Positions 43,941-56,897 of a DNA stretch of 64,000 nucleotides are shown in pieces. The translations under genes were made by a program, and so were the position numbers. A model generated the notes under the pieces. It ran no database searches. It saw nothing but the letters and a program-made list of their open reading frames with translations, and was not told the DNA's origin. Position 1 is the first letter of the stretch; each line of letters opens with the position of its first letter. Origin of the DNA: Aplidium turbinatum (lineage: Eukaryota; Chordata; Ascidiacea; Aplousobranchia; Polyclinidae); the NCBI GenBank assembly GCA_918807975.1, contig OU964923.1, forward strand, positions 24,657,235 to 24,721,234, given 5' to 3'.

Positions 43941-45473
43941 CAGGGATGGAGGAACCACGTGGGCCTCCAGGGCCTACCTACTTTATTTTCTGGGTGGGCC
44001 TGGCCCACCCACTTCTGAAAGCCAAATTTCTTTGAAAAGGTAGCGAAAGCGGCAAATCAGAGAGGGAGTTCCAAAAAAAGGTCTTCACTCGTTTGATACA
44101 CAGTAGTTTGATTATCTTTGATAGCTCAATGATAAAATTCAATCGTTAAACTTTTCTGTTGAGTCCATTATTGATATGCAGCACGTGTGGGTGTGGTTGC
44201 GTGTGACTGGTGGAGCAATCTGTCAATCAATATAATTATTCTCTATGCTCTCATGGTTAGAACAGTGATATCATTACATATGCAGTTATGCACGTACTGT
44301 GTAATGCTGCATATTATTACTCCCAGGTGGTATTATAACTGTGTGTGTATTGTTGCCTTTTTATTTGTGTTTAGGCTACATCGCCACATTTTGTACAGCG
44401 CTATAGAGCAATTCAACAATTTTGTAAATTTTTTTAACCAAATCCGGCCCCAAATGGAAAATTTTGCCGTTGTCACGAAAGGCAATTACGAAAACGCAAT
44501 GTGTAAACCAGGGGTCGACAACCTTTTTCTAACAGCGAGCCAAAGCCAAACTTTACATGGTCTTGGCGGGCCGTAGCCTATTAATACCAGTTTTGATAGA
44601 TTCAGAGGCATGATTTCAAGGCGTTGACGTAGCCTAATGCCTTCAAAGTATCGGCTAGTAATATCCTTGACGGGAATCAGCTGAACAAATTCTTAAACAT
44701 CAAACTTTTTGTTTACTGCACGCACAAATACTGCCAGCTCAGCTGTAGGCTTATCTGTCGTGTCTGTGCTTTCATCTATTGCCATTGCGAAGAACTGTAG
44801 AGTGTAAACCTATACAATAACTTTTTGCTAGATGTTACGTTCTCCGATATCTCTTCTTTTCGTCGAGGTACGGTTTTTGTTGAAAAACTTAGGCCTATAT
44901 CTGAAAAGTAGTTTTTTTTTTTCTCTGGACATATGTTTTCAATAACATCCATCTTACACCTTTTCCTAAATTCTCCATCACTGTACGATTTCTTGTCTTT
45001 TGCTATTGATTGTGCTACCTTGTAGCTAGCAACAGAATTTTCTGATTCATTGGTTTTCCTTTTCTTTGTAACAGAGAAATTTGCTGATTTAAGGCTATTT
45101 TGAGTAGATTAATTTTGCCGTTCCTTGTTTGACCGATTAACTTGGAAAAAATAATATGTTTTGTATCATAATGGCGCTTTATGTTGAGTTCTTTGTTTAT
45201 ACAAACAGAAACGCTGCAAATCAAAGACGTGGGCCCACTAAAATGATTAATGAAAAGTACTTGTTCTTCCATTCGATTATACCCTAATAAACCACTGGCT
45301 TGGCCACATGTTAGGCCTATTATAATTTGGGAGCGGCGAGCCGGATGATTTTTCTTGGCGCGCCGCAGGTTACCGACTCCTGGCGTAAACGATTTCAAAT
45401 ATTAGGAATGCAATAAAGTTGTGGGGGGTCGCCTCTGGGCCCACTTACTTTTAAAATGGTTCCTCCATCCCTG
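43941..45473. mobile_element. hAT-like element (outer) inside a LINE
   Basis: The ends CAGGGATGGAGGAACCACG and ATGGTTCCTCCATCCCTG are inverted. Perfect TCTTCAAT duplications lie at 43933-43940 and 45474-45481. GTGGGCC blocks lie inside both ends. It carries a second hAT (44509-45382). Confidence 0.92.
44509..45382 (-). mobile_element. hAT element with GTF2IRD2-like transposase remnants, nested
   Basis: The ends CAGGGGTCGACAACCTTTT and GGTTACCGACTCCTG are inverted, and the flanking 8-mers GTGTAAAC and GCGTAAAC match at 7 of 8. On the minus strand the translation gives CINKELNIKRHYDTKH and FSKLIGQTRNGKINLL (45015-45250), matching the N-terminal zinc-finger region of GTF2IRD2/EPM2AIP1-type hAT transposases. 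Further down it gives CPEKKKNYFSDIGLSFSTKT and MDESTDTTDKPTAELAVFVR-like text, the first catalytic aspartate region. The frame is broken and the C terminus is lost. Confidence 0.88.
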
Positions 45474-45892
45474 TCTTCAATGTGATAATTTCAACTTAGT
45501 TTGTCATCAAAAAATATGCCAAGATATTTGATGTTGTTTGTTTTTTGAATTTTTATATTGTTTAAGACTACATTTAGTTTAGAAGTGGATCTCCTTTAAA
45601 ACGTCTTGGAGTAGTTGATGCATAATTTAATTGCATTAACAGGAAGCTTTTTCATATTCCAAGCAATAAGCATCAACACTTTCCTTTATTTCATAGTATT
45701 TTTCAGGAACAACAAAAAGCAAAATAACGAAAACCCAAACGACTGTGTTTCAAATATAGTCGGCAATCCAGTGGCTTAATATCTCAAATTCCAAACCATA
45801 GCCCATTTGTCTCAGCCTGAGCCTATCTTGTGCGTTGTCCAAATATATTTTGGCAACCGCTTGCTATCAGTAGCACTGACAGTGGTGGCTAG

Positions 45893-46830
45893 CAGAAGCG
45901 TTGACAGAGGGGTCTAAGTGATACTTTTGGAGCCGGGCCCGGAATATTTAAAGGGCCCGGGTTTAAAAAATTCCTCGCGACTTCAAACATTATCAAGATC
46001 TTAATATAGGCCTATAATCAGATCTGAAGGAATTGCCATCAGAGGTTAAAACAGCCATATCAGCCGTCAGATGTTAAAGTACCGGGCTCCCTCTGGGTAC
46101 CAAGCCCACTTCAGCTTTCTGGTGGTAAAATAGCTACTTCAGCCACCAAACAGTAAAATAAGAATTTAGTCTAGTATAGTGATTTCTCTAATTACGAATA
46201 TTAGCCTACCCGAAACACGAATTTCAAAATAAACAGGGTAGGCTAATATTTGTTCAAACACAAAAACTAAAATGGCACAGGTAAGAAGATTGCTATCCCT
46301 ATTTCTGCACTAAAAATTAAACCAAAACCGCTTTTCAGATAGCAGCAATTAGCAAATGTTAGACCAAGGCCCATAAACACCTTTCCCAAATCAAAATGGG
46401 CAGCCCATATTAGATTTATGGGTTACATATGGGCAGACCATATTAGATTTATGGGTGACATATGGGCAGCCCACATTAATATGTGGGTTGAATGTGAACA
46501 ACCCACATGAAACCCATAAATAAATATGGGCAGCCCGTGCTGGCTCAATGTGATGCCCGCGGACACAATGTGTATGGGCCCCGTATGGGCAGCTCACATG
46601 GGCTCATACACTAGCCCATATGGGTCCCCATGTGGGGCCGATATGTGCTTGCTGGCCTTGGCCAGCAAGTATGTGGTATGGGAGTGCATGTGGTATGGGA
46701 GTGTTAAATGACCATGCTTAAACAACACCAATAAAAGTTTGTACACAATCTTTATATTCATAACATTGTCGATGAAGGAGGCCCGAAAAAAAATTGGTAC
46801 CGGGCCCGAGAACTTCTGTCAACGGCCCTG
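45893..46830. mobile_element. GCGTTGACAG/GGGCCCGG element, copy A
   Basis: It begins CAGAAGCGTTGACAGAGGGG and ends CTGTCAACGGCCCTG. It matches copy B (59327-60136) along most of its length, including GGGCCCGGAATATTTAA and CAGAAAGC/GCTTTCTGGTGG text. A distinctive palindromic repeat array (46394-46704) replaces about 200 bp of copy B. No clean duplication was found around this copy. Confidence 0.75.
46394..46704. repeat. Array of CATATGGGC/GCCCATATG palindromic units
   Basis: ATGGGCAGCCCATATTAGAT, ATATGGGCAGACCATATTAG and ATATGGGCAGCCCACATTAA follow one another at about 45-50 bp spacing. Further variants (ATGGGCAGCTCACATGGGCT, CCCATATGGGTCCCCATGTG) reach about 46650. The units are partly palindromic and could form several alternative hairpins. 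Confidence 0.8.
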
Positions 46831-46891
46831 GTCCTGGTGGGTGGTGCGGACGGGTGCAGCCGGGCCGCGTTTTCGCATCACCCACCAGGAC
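46831..46891. repeat. Hairpin GTCCTGGTGGGTG / CACCCACCAGGAC
   Basis: The arms at 46831-46846 and 46876-46891 are inverted copies around a GC-rich loop. It directly abuts copy A, and may be a small MITE or part of a disturbed target site. Confidence 0.6.
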
Positions 46892-47913
46892 AAGAAACAA
46901 TAACTTAAACTGGATCTCAAACCTCAGTCATCGTAAGCCACTGTGTGACGTGCAGTCTGACCATAAAAAGAGCTCAACAATTCAATTTATTTTTCTTTGT
47001 CGGAAAACAACAGCAATGATAAAGTTACCAACAGTTTACGGGAATAAAACCAACAAAACCAAAGAAGTTTAAAACATGCGTGCGAAGTAAATTTAAGCAC
47101 GGCCACCAAACCTAACAGTTTAAAATAGGTAAATTAGTTGAAAAAATCAGTTGCATCTACATACCTAAAGCAACTGGAGGTCTGACAGTTAATTAAGCCA
47201 TGCGGGGACGACTGAACCTAACAACCAAGACAAAAAAAAGTAAAATCAAAAGTCAAAAACACGAGCATTTAAGAATAAACGTACGGTGAGCTTAAACAAA
47301 AAACTATGTATAGCCTACAGTGCTTCGCTTCTAAATAAAATGAAGTGAAGTGTTCGCAGCAACGACAGTGGTGCAGTTTTAATGGGAATCGATAACTGAT
47401 GTGTTCAGGAATATAGGCCACACTAAGTTAATTATTGTTTGACCGTAATATTAAAGTGATGATCATAAATGATGAAAAATGTAGTGAAGAAGATATGAAA
47501 ATGGTCTTGATGGCATGCGGGTGACTTCGGTATCGGAGAGGGATGGTGTTTCTTGGCGTTTTTCAAATGAATTTCCAACCCAACTGCTGGAGAGTGATGC
47601 AGCTTCATTGTTGAAATACCGTGCTCTTGACAAACAAATCTACACAATAAAGTAACAGAGAGTCAAAAGGTTCTTTGAACAAGTACAATATACGTAGTTC
47701 GGCTAATTAAGGGCGTATTGCGTTGGTAACATATTAAATCGTTGTAACATATTAGCATCTAGTAGCAGCCTATTGAAATTGAATGATTTTAAGCGTTGGT
47801 TGCACTGGCAGACGCACGACAGTGACTACTGAAATAAGCTAAGCAGATAGCCTACTTGGTGCCAAACAGTAGTAGCCTACTTGAAAGATTAAATATACAA
47901 AAGTTGACGCATG
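46892..47913. other. No recognisable feature
   Basis: No supported exon or repeat is seen. Confidence 0.4.
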
Positions 47914-48186
47914 CTAATCAGCTTGAATTTCAGTTCGCAGATGGGTTTTCAGTTTGCTGCAGAATAATGAAAATGTTTCGATTTCAGTAATGTTTTGGGT
48001 GAGCTCGTTCCAGACTTTAACTCCACTGAATTGGATGGATTGTTGGGTTAACGTTTTGGAGTAATAGGAAAAAAAATCGATTGCTGTTTCTTGTAGATAT
48101 GTGACGCAAGTTGCTGTTAAGTTGAAATACCTGCTCTCTTGGGCCGCATCGAAACGGGCTTTTGCCTGAGGATGGGTTTCTTTCAT
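47914..48186 (-). pseudogene. LINE reverse transcriptase tail fragment
   Basis: The 90-codon frame includes DFFSYYSKTLTQQSIQFSGV, KVWNELTQNITEIETFSLF and CSKLKTHL. The G.K.WN.L......S...F...LK pattern is the C-terminal tail of CR1/L2-like RT proteins. Nothing upstream of the tail remains. Confidence 0.6.
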
Positions 48187-50114
48187 GTCCGGTTTTCTTT
48201 CTCCATCCTATTATTATGGTGACTGCTCATCCACATCAATATTGAAACTGGAAAATTCAATCCACAACACTTTTCATTAGGCTGTCATTCATTAGGCTAC
48301 TGCATGTGTGCTTCTCTCTGTTTTTGTTTTATTTTTTGCTGTTTTTTTGGGGGGTTTTGTGACCGTGCTAACTACAGACATAGCCTACTACATGATTTTC
48401 TACTCAAGCACGTTTTTAACCTTTCAAGGTTTTGCCATCATTTTCCGTTCATTAACGTGCTGGTAGCCTATAGCTTAGGTCTATATCGACTTTTGCAGTT
48501 AGTAGCCTAATAGACTTATCTTATTCGTCCCGGGCGCGTTAATGATGAAAAATAAAATGATAGATTAATGATTGGTTGCTAAAGGAGAGAAAAATAGCGG
48601 TGGTCTGGGAAATCAAAATTTGAAAAGTTGCATTAGGTTTGTTGTATTTTGAGCGTATATTCAGCTTCAAACTGTGATGAAAAATTAAGATAAAAAAAAC
48701 CTTCACATGAGTTAGTGAGATAGCCTAGGGCCTCAGAGAGAAATCCCAACTGGTTGGGAAACAATACGAATTATAGGCCCCCAAAAAACAATTTCCAGCA
48801 AAAATAAAAACAAAAAATTTGTGTCATGCATTTTACCCATTTTTGTCTGTTGGTTGTTTGAAACCCTGGAAGAGCCGTTGTTTGGTCAGTGATAACGTGT
48901 CCTCCCCTTAACAAGTCTGCGTGCCAGGCCAGTATAAGCTTACGATAAAATTTTCATAGAAATTCAAACTAATTGATGATGTGTTTGAGTTTTTTGATAG
49001 GCTACATTTGTTGCTAGACTAGCCTATCAACAGCAGCTAGCGAATCTTTTCCAGCAAAGCCAGCGTATTTTCAGTAGTAGTCGGATTAATGAAGATCTAC
49101 ACAACATTGCTTTATGTTTAAATTGCACCCTCTCCTCTAAGGCCACTATCTTGCTGAATCAGCTTTTCACCCAAAAACTGAGAAAAAGATGCAGTAGTTC
49201 GTATAAAAACACATTGCTCACCAAGTAAACGTAGTCAACAGATAAAATATTTTTTATTTTAGTGGTAGTTGAAGGTGAAATGTGTATTACCTTGTTTATT
49301 TACAATATGGTAAGGTGGGGCCACCGCTGACGGGTATTCGAATTTTCTCTGAAACAGTATGTGATAGGCCTACCTATTACATAGCCTGCAAGACAAGGCA
49401 AAATTTATTAAAAAAAAATATGTTGCTGAAATTCTTTCATAGTCATGCAAAAAAGGATTGGATACTGAACATCAATTTTAAACCAAATATTACCACTAAA
49501 GCTTCTATGGATTTACCCTAATCATATAGGCTACAAAATGTGACTTTTAAATGGAAAAATTAATGTTCGAGCACTGCATACGCCAACGCTGACCAAAACA
49601 AGACGTAAAATGGCCAAAATTTTCTGAGGGCTTGCCCCCAAAGCCCCTGTCAGTCTTTGTGTTATTTCGTAACTAGGCCTAAAACATTTGCACGTTAAAA
49701 TTCTTACGTCATTGAAAACCTTGTGCCCCCATCTCAAATTTTTTTCTTAGATCCACTTTTTTTTTTGTCGTATCCAGGCTTACACCCGGTGGTTGAAGAT
49801 TCAGATTGTAGGCTACGGGCTGTAGGCTAAGCATAGCCTACAGAGCAAAAATGAAGTGAATATAGATTGTTGTAACACACAATTACTACTAGGCTACAGG
49901 CAAGCATGATTGACAAGCACTATTTTTTTATCTGTTTATATTATGTTACCTGTTTAGATCTGGTAAAGATCTGGACCAAATAAAATGGTAAAGATTTAAA
50001 AGGTCTGATCAGATTCGTACCCGATCAGATAGCCTAATGATATGGACTAGATAAAGTGGTTGTCTGGGGTGTAATCTGACAGTAGCTACAAAAAGAAGTG
50101 CACCCAGTAGTAGG
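48187..50114. other. No recognised gene or bounded repeat
   Basis: The TAGCCTA/TAGGCTA words are frequent here (for example near 48380, 48470, 49010, 49340, 49800-49840). Short frames look like chance. Confidence 0.4.
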
Positions 50115-51284
50115 CAGAGATGGGCAAGATCACCAGTATTGGTGATCTTGAAGATCAAGATCACCAAGAATAGGTGATCTTGAAGATCAAGATCACCAAA
50201 TTATGTGATCTTGAAAATCAAGATCGTGATCTTGAAGATCAAGATCACTTACAAGATCACTTTTTGTGTAACTTACTTAAAAAAAATATGAAGTTTTTTG
50301 AAAAAAATATGAAAAATATGAACTTACTTGAAAAAAATATGAAGTTTTTGATCAATGATGTTGCAAAAAATATTGTAATAAGTTAGTGACTGTTACTATT
50401 GGGCCTATCAATTGTTGACGTAGTTTGCGTAAAATCGCAACGCCACATCCAAGGCAGAGGTTAATTACAGCAGCAACAAAAAAGTCGCAAAATTTGCAAA
50501 TAGTTTTATACTTTTGTTTATAATAAATAAATAAAAATAAATTTTGAACTGCATCATTTTTTACCAAATTTTTGTTTGGTTCATGTTGGAGTTTTTATAC
50601 GTGTTACTAAGCAGTTTCAACTTTCACTGTATTATGTCAATGTTTATTGCACCATTTACCCATCTGGAAACCTTGATACTGTTGTCTGCTATCAAAAAAG
50701 TTCAGAGGTTTGCGGTCAGACAAACCGCTCTATACTCAGACCCTAAACAAGTCTTGGTCTGGTTGATTTGCTTCAATAAACCACTTTACATGACCAAAGT
50801 CGGCTAGAGTCCAGATTTTTTAACACCGCCATTCTAGACTTTTGAAACATCTAAAATTGGGTCAAAGAAGGCAAACATTTCTTTAAAATTCACACATGGA
50901 AATTGTGAACAAAGTTAAATCATTTTTTTATTATGTGTCAACATAAAGTACACGGAAGTTGACTTCTTTATTATGACCAACACAGAAAACTTATTTCAAT
51001 TTTGAAATGGCAACACTGACCAGATTAGATGGAGACTTTAAATCGTCTTTTGTTGGACACATATCCTATTAACAGCGGCTTAATGTTAGTAGTTGTCACT
51101 AACTACTTTGCACAGTAGGAGTTCTAAAAAAACGCCTCTTTCTGGTAAGGTAACTTCAATTTTAGAGTGATCTTGATCTTATTGTTCTTCAAGATCAAGA
51201 TCACACAAAAAAAAGTGATCTTAGATCAAGATCAAGATCACCAAAAAAAAGTGATCTTCAAGATCAAGATCACGCCCATCTCTG
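50115..51284. mobile_element. hAT-like element with GATC-rich subterminal arrays
   Basis: The ends CAGAGATGGGCAAGATCACC and GATCACGCCCATCTCTG are inverted, with perfect GTAGTAGG duplications at 50107-50114 and 51285-51292. Inside each end lie several copies of GTGATCTTGAAGATCAAGAT and its inverse, at about 50125-50260 on the left and 51170-51275 on the right. A short AAAAATATGAA repeat sits near 50280-50345. No transposase is recognisable. Confidence 0.92.
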
Positions 51285-51867
51285 GTAGTAGGCCTACACT
51301 TCCAGCTGAATAACAAAAATATCACAAGGCAATTTTGGTGATGCGATGCTGTTATACTGTAATCACGACTTTTCAAATTTTCAATCTTATTGCACCCGAC
51401 ATCCTAAGCTTTTTTCGCTCAGGCCTAAAACTCACTTACGTTTTGCTAAAGTCATTTTCAAGGCTCCCTTGCGATCTAGTTTCGCTTTAAGTTCTCTTGC
51501 AATTCCACTGTAATCAATGACTTTGTGATTCCAATTCAAATTCTGCGAGCTCCAAATTTGGGCCTCAACCAGTGGACAAACGTACTAGACAGAGAACCAT
51601 TGACTAAAAGGCTTGATACGGATACAACTTGAGACATGCCGCACGGAAATACCAATTTTTATAATTTTCGGCATTGGTAGGCTAAGCCTATATTATATGT
51701 AGGCTATTGTGTACTTATTGGAAAAATAATAAGGTTGTAGGCTAAATACTCCCACTGAATTTTTGGTTCTTGTGTTTTTGTCTACAAAAGTTTTTCATCT
51801 CCTTCGACTAATCGACATCTTTCTGTGAAGTGGTGGCCATGTGCTTTACCTAGTCGTTTTATATCAT
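51285..51867. other. No recognisable feature
   Basis: Left flank of the BEL/Pao insertion; no supported gene. Confidence 0.4.
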
Positions 51868-52393
51868 TGGTCACAGCGGTAAACCATAATCTCTTCGTGG
51901 GAAAATTGTAACATAAAGTTCCCGGATCCGTTTGTCTGCATGTAGTGACCGAAAAAGAAACACTCCTTGAAACGTCTATTCTATAAGTGTATTCCTGTAA
52001 AATTAGCCCGCGGCTATCGAAATCGAGATGCAACGCCTTACACCTCTAAAAACTGTCACTACGATACAGATTACTTGGATAAAAGACGGAGAATTTGTCC
52101 AGCTAGCAAGCACCAAATAAACCAGTTAAATGTGCGACCGACTTCCAACAAACAACTTCGAGAATGAATCAGAAAAATTTGTGATAACTCAAAGGCACGC
52201 CAGCAGTTAGCGCGACGCAACATTTCATGTTTAAACAGGTTTCAACTGAAACAGGTTTAAACAGGTTTGACACAGGTCTTACGAACGATGGTGCAATTTT
52301 GGCACATGTTTTAGGAATTTCCATGACGTAATATTCAGTAGACTTGAACGGTTTTTACATGACGTTTGATTAGGTGAACAATTGTCTGGAACA
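51868..52393 (-). repeat. 3' LTR of BEL/Pao element
   Basis: 526 bp; on the minus strand it begins TGTTCCAGACAATTG and ends GCTGTGACCA. It matches the other LTR at more than 99%. Confidence 0.95.
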
Positions 52394-52708
52394 TGGCGGC
52401 CCCTAGTTATGACAGTCTGACATGGCATAACTAAAAAAGAATTGACGACAATTGTGAGCCAATGAATAAAAACACATGATACACAAATTGTTTGAATCAC
52501 TCACGTTTAAGTTAATACGCAAATACAAAGGGCATGCAAAGAATGAACAGCAATAAGAATAAACACGACGATACATGAAATTGGTACCATAGGTAGTAGG
52601 TACACGCAAAAAATGACGCTATATACAATGGTTGCGATAATAACCGACTGTTCTGGGCTCAGACAAGTGTCGGCCACCGCAGACAAAACCAGGCTCAAAC
52701 CCTAACAC

Positions 52709-55489
52709 TTAGGTGTTCTTTACGGGGGCGAGGCACAAAATATCCCTCAACACATAGTCTACTTTCACTTTCCCCGTACTCTCATCATAGTTGCAGATGG
52801 CAACTTTGGCTCTACGAACCACAGGCTTCCCTTTCCTAATTTGTGGAACTACCTCATGCACCCTCCCAAGTTGATACTTCCCACGCTTACCAATGTCCTG
52901 GAGAGAACCTACCACTACAAGTTGACCAGGCTCCAAATTCTCGGCCATTTTTAGCCATTTTTTCCGGCCCTGAAGACCTGGCAAGTAAAAATCGATCCAT
53001 TTACTCCAAAACTGCTGAGAAAGTGACAAATTGAACCGATAATCCCTTCTTAATTGGTCACGATCATGTGGTTGCCCAACAGCACAGTATGGGTCTAAGT
53101 ATGGGGTCAAAAGTGAGGCAGGGGTGATGACAGTAAAATCCCTAGGGTCGTCACTCAAAGGTACCAAAGGGCGTTCGTTCACGATCCGAACGGCACTGCC
53201 TGTGTACGTAAACAGTTCAATAAAATTGGGCTTACGTATTGAAGAGTCCAAAATGTGAAAAAATGCAATTTTAAATAGTTTAACCATTGCCTCCCAGGCG
53301 CCACCTTGCGCCGGAGCATACGGAGGTATAAATTCCCAGTTTATCTCTCTCTGTCTCAGAGCGTTGTGAAATTCAGCTGATTCTATCAACTCGGGTAACT
53401 TTATTTGAAAGAAGCATTTAGTCACATCAGCCATGAGACCAAATCTACCAAGCCGAAGTCTAGCCAAGACATCTACCAGAAGGTTTAACAAGTCAGGACC
53501 CGAAAACATTACATCATTAACATAAGTTCCTCGAAATTCAGACTTGCCATCGTAAACAATGCGCTTTTTTAATTGTGACGTAACAAAGTAAGGTAAATAC
53601 CATTCAAATCCCTTGACATTTCCTGCTTCACCAGTACGCTCAATATAGCCATTTGATTTAAGATCTTTCATGGTGTCAGTAAGGAAATCACGAAGTTCAG
53701 GTTGTTTCAAAGCCTTCTTCCTTAAAGCAGCAACTCTATCTGACGCCAACACAAAATTGTTAGGTAGATCAATATCTTCCTTCAACGGAACAGGTATCTC
53801 AAATCGACCATCTTTCAACTCAATATTCGGTTCGACAAGTTCTCTAGCCAAAATATCATTGCGAGACAATTCACAGGTTTCATTTTGCAAGGTCAAATCC
53901 TGAATGAATTTATTCAGGTCTGCTATTTCCATATCACGAGACTCAATTTTACGCTGAAAGCCAGAGATGACATCCGACTCTGAAGACGTCTGCACTCTGC
54001 ACACTTTAGCAACGCTTTCATCTAAGGGTGACTTACCACCACAAGCCAACCAACCGAGAGGAGTGAGCAAAGCATGTGGTTCACTACGATTTTCACCAAC
54101 ACGCTCTTTTTTTGCACACATCAAATAAGCGTTGTCGTTGCCAATCAGTACATCTACAGTACTACAATCATTCAAATGAAACATATTCACGTCATGAAAA
54201 TGACGGAAACCATTTAAATCTTGTTTATGCGGTAAAGTTTTAACATCATCAGCCCAAGCTGGATTAACCACCGAGGTTATATCACAAAACAGTTCATCTG
54301 TCTCTAACGACTGGATGTTGAGTTTGACAAGGTCAGCACAAGTAGCTTTCTGACCAGCCAGGGTATCCATTTTAAACGACGCTTTATCGTACGGTTTAAG
54401 ATCAAGTTCACACACCAAATCACTCGAAACAAACGTCAACTGCGAACCAGGATCATGCTGACAATACACCAACTTCGATTTGCCAGTCATTGGATTCAAA
54501 ACACGAGCAGCAGTAACGCGGTTAAAAGCTGCTTTAACATTTCCAATCTTAACATTACGCACAGGAACTCTGGCACGAGCATTATCTTTCCCAACCGAAT
54601 CCAGAGAATCACGTGACGTCACATAAAAATCATGCAGAAGAAAATAGTGTTTCCTATCGTTGTTAGGCCCACACTTACGACAGTTATTTGCATGAACGCA
54701 ATCCCTAACCATATGCTGGCGCAAACAATTCAAGCATTTGCCAGCTTTCACAATGACATCTCTCCGATCTTTAGGTGTCAAGCGCAAAAATTCTTTACAA
54801 TTAGACAAAAAATGATATTCAACTTGACCACGTGACGAACAACAAATGCATGCCGGTAGGTTTTTACGTCTGGCTTCACCACCGCGCGGTGCGCCAACAA
54901 CAGTCGAGTACTGCGAACTCCCTGACATCACATCATCGTGGGGTTTTACGGACGTCTGCCTAATCGGACATGAAGGCAATTTTCCTTTGCCAAACTTTTT
55001 AAAATGCTGCGACTCACCAGAATCGCCCATTAGCATAATGCTAAAATCAGTCGACTTACGCGTTTCCTCCCGTACTACAAATTCAAACAAACTCTGAAAA
55101 GTAGGCTCATTAGTGCCACCATACTGATCACCTAAAAAGTCAAGATAACGCTGCTTAGCGTCAAACGGGAGTCGCTTAGCCAAATCCAAAACAAAACGTC
55201 CTTCTAATTTATCACGCTGACCATAAGCTTGCGCGTAAAGCAAACACTGCGACAATTCATCTTTAAACTCTTTCAAATCACTGGAAGAGATAGAAGTCAA
55301 TTTGCTACCATAGCGATACTTTCTAATTTCTGGTTCTGCAAAAAGACCTCCACGAACCCCAAAACGCTGGGACAAGCGAGCTAACGACATTTCTATCCTG
55401 TCTTCCTCTGACAAGCCAGGGGTGTCAGAAACCAAATTAGCAATCGTTTGCGCAGCTGTTCTAACACAAGCTGCTTGTAACAAAGTCAA
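52709..55489 (-). pseudogene. BEL/Pao pol region (fossil)
   Basis: On the minus strand this region holds, in order, a cysteine/histidine knuckle segment (CLNCLRQHMVRDC), an aspartic protease segment (QHDPGSQLTFVSSDL), part of a reverse transcriptase and the integrase C-terminal region with its associated tail domain. The order is that of BEL/Pao elements. It is judged broken and incomplete, with at least one large break. Confidence 0.85.
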
Positions 55490-55499
55490 ACAAGTCCCC

Positions 55500-56897
55500 T
55501 TAAAGGGCCATTAAGGCCGTTAAGGCCATTAAGGCCGTAACACGATTTTTAAAGAAGATAAATGGCATATTATTACCATCGTAACCAATCAAGGCCGCCT
55601 TATCGAAAAACGTCCTACTATTTTGGTATTCAAAAAAGCAATCCTGCTGTTGAGAACTCGATTTAGCGGGAGAAGACAAGCTATATCCCTTAAGGGGCTG
55701 AGTGGGCTCAGTCACGTGCACAGCCCGATCACGATCCTCACACACGTTAAAATCAGGAGACGCGATACGCCTCTCACAACCACCCAAATTACGTGTAGCT
55801 GGGCGATCAAAACCTAGCGGCGCAGAAAACTGTGAAGGGGGCAAAGCATTACTACTAATGGCGGCCCCGTGACCTGTACGCTCTGGGGGAGGAGTTCGGT
55901 TGTAATTCGCAGACCTTGGCTCTACAGCATTCGGAAGACCCTTAGCCGCGGCCCCGAGACCTCCTGAAACAGCTGGAAAACGTGTGGATTGCCCTGGTCC
56001 ACTCACAGGTTGAACGGGCGTTTGGAAAAGGTTATGTAAATTAAACTGCGATTGATGTTCATTTCTGGAATGCCTAGAAGAGCCCTTCTTGGAGCTACGC
56101 CGAGAGCCCACCTCTGATCGATATTCAGCTAAAACTACCTCTTTACGTTGTTCAGCCCTCAACTGAGCGTCTTTGAGTGCGAACTCAGCAGCTCTCGCGG
56201 CGGCCTCAGCTGCTCTCGCTTCGGCCTCAGCTCTCGCGGCAGCCTCAGCTCGAATGGCCTCAGCTCTCGCGGCAGCCTCAGCAGCTCTCGCTTCGGCCTC
56301 AGCTCTCGCGGCAGCCTCAGCAGCTCTCGCTTCGGCCTCAGCTCTCGCGGCAGCCTCAGCAGCTGTCGCTTCGGCCTCAGCTTGTATCTGGAGCTCCTCT
56401 CGTCTTAGCTGCAGGTTAATTTGTGCCACTATCCTAGACGAAGTCCTAGACATCCTAGTGCTTACATTTAAGGCGCTATCCTCAGGATGTATGTCAGCAT
56501 CCAACATATCTGAAAACTCACTTTCTTTTTGTTCAAAGTTATTTTTTAACGAGTTAAATTCGGGATCTACCCTATCACGAAGTTCTGCCAAGATTGCAGA
56601 GTTAAAGATTTTACTCAAAAGAGCATGAAAATGCCGTAATTCCTCTTCTAAAGTAGATAACTTAGATCTAAAAATTAACAGTTCCTGCTTATCACTCAAA
56701 GAACCTAGGGCTACAGAAAATTCCCCAATTTCAGTCAAAATATCCCGTCTAAGATGCCGGGCCTCTCGAACTGACTTAGCCTCATCGTTACTGGGTCCCT
56801 CCCCAGAATGGCCTGCCCGACCGCAAAGAACATCATCAGGCTTAAACTCAGTCGAGTCTACGGCGGTCGAGTCCTTGTCGCCACCGAGTGTAGACAT
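55500..56897 (-). pseudogene. BEL/Pao gag-like region (fossil)
   Basis: The region encodes a BEL-type gag with an acidic helical N-terminal part and a long alanine/glutamate/arginine coiled-coil of near-repeated AEAEARAAEAAAR units. A proline- and serine-rich part follows. It lies directly upstream of the pol region on the minus strand. The repeated coiled-coil is also a DNA tandem repeat (about 56170-56390). Confidence 0.8.

Larger units (their letters stand above)
43739..45655 (-). pseudogene. Second CR1/L2-like LINE fragment, split by a hAT
   Basis: Right of the hAT the minus strand reads INYSKTF and NNIKYLGIFFDDKLSWNYHI. Left of it the reading resumes with LSGRLAKISGIFYKIRNYTN and YYALARSIIQYGILCWSSST. 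The two sides join at the hAT duplication into one RT thumb segment, so this LINE was present before the hAT. It is truncated at both ends. Confidence 0.75.

Noticed and set aside
56148-56628. Long serine- or alanine-rich open frames on the plus strand
   Set aside because: They are the mirror of the alanine-rich repeat of the BEL/Pao gag on the other strand; the repeat keeps several frames open.
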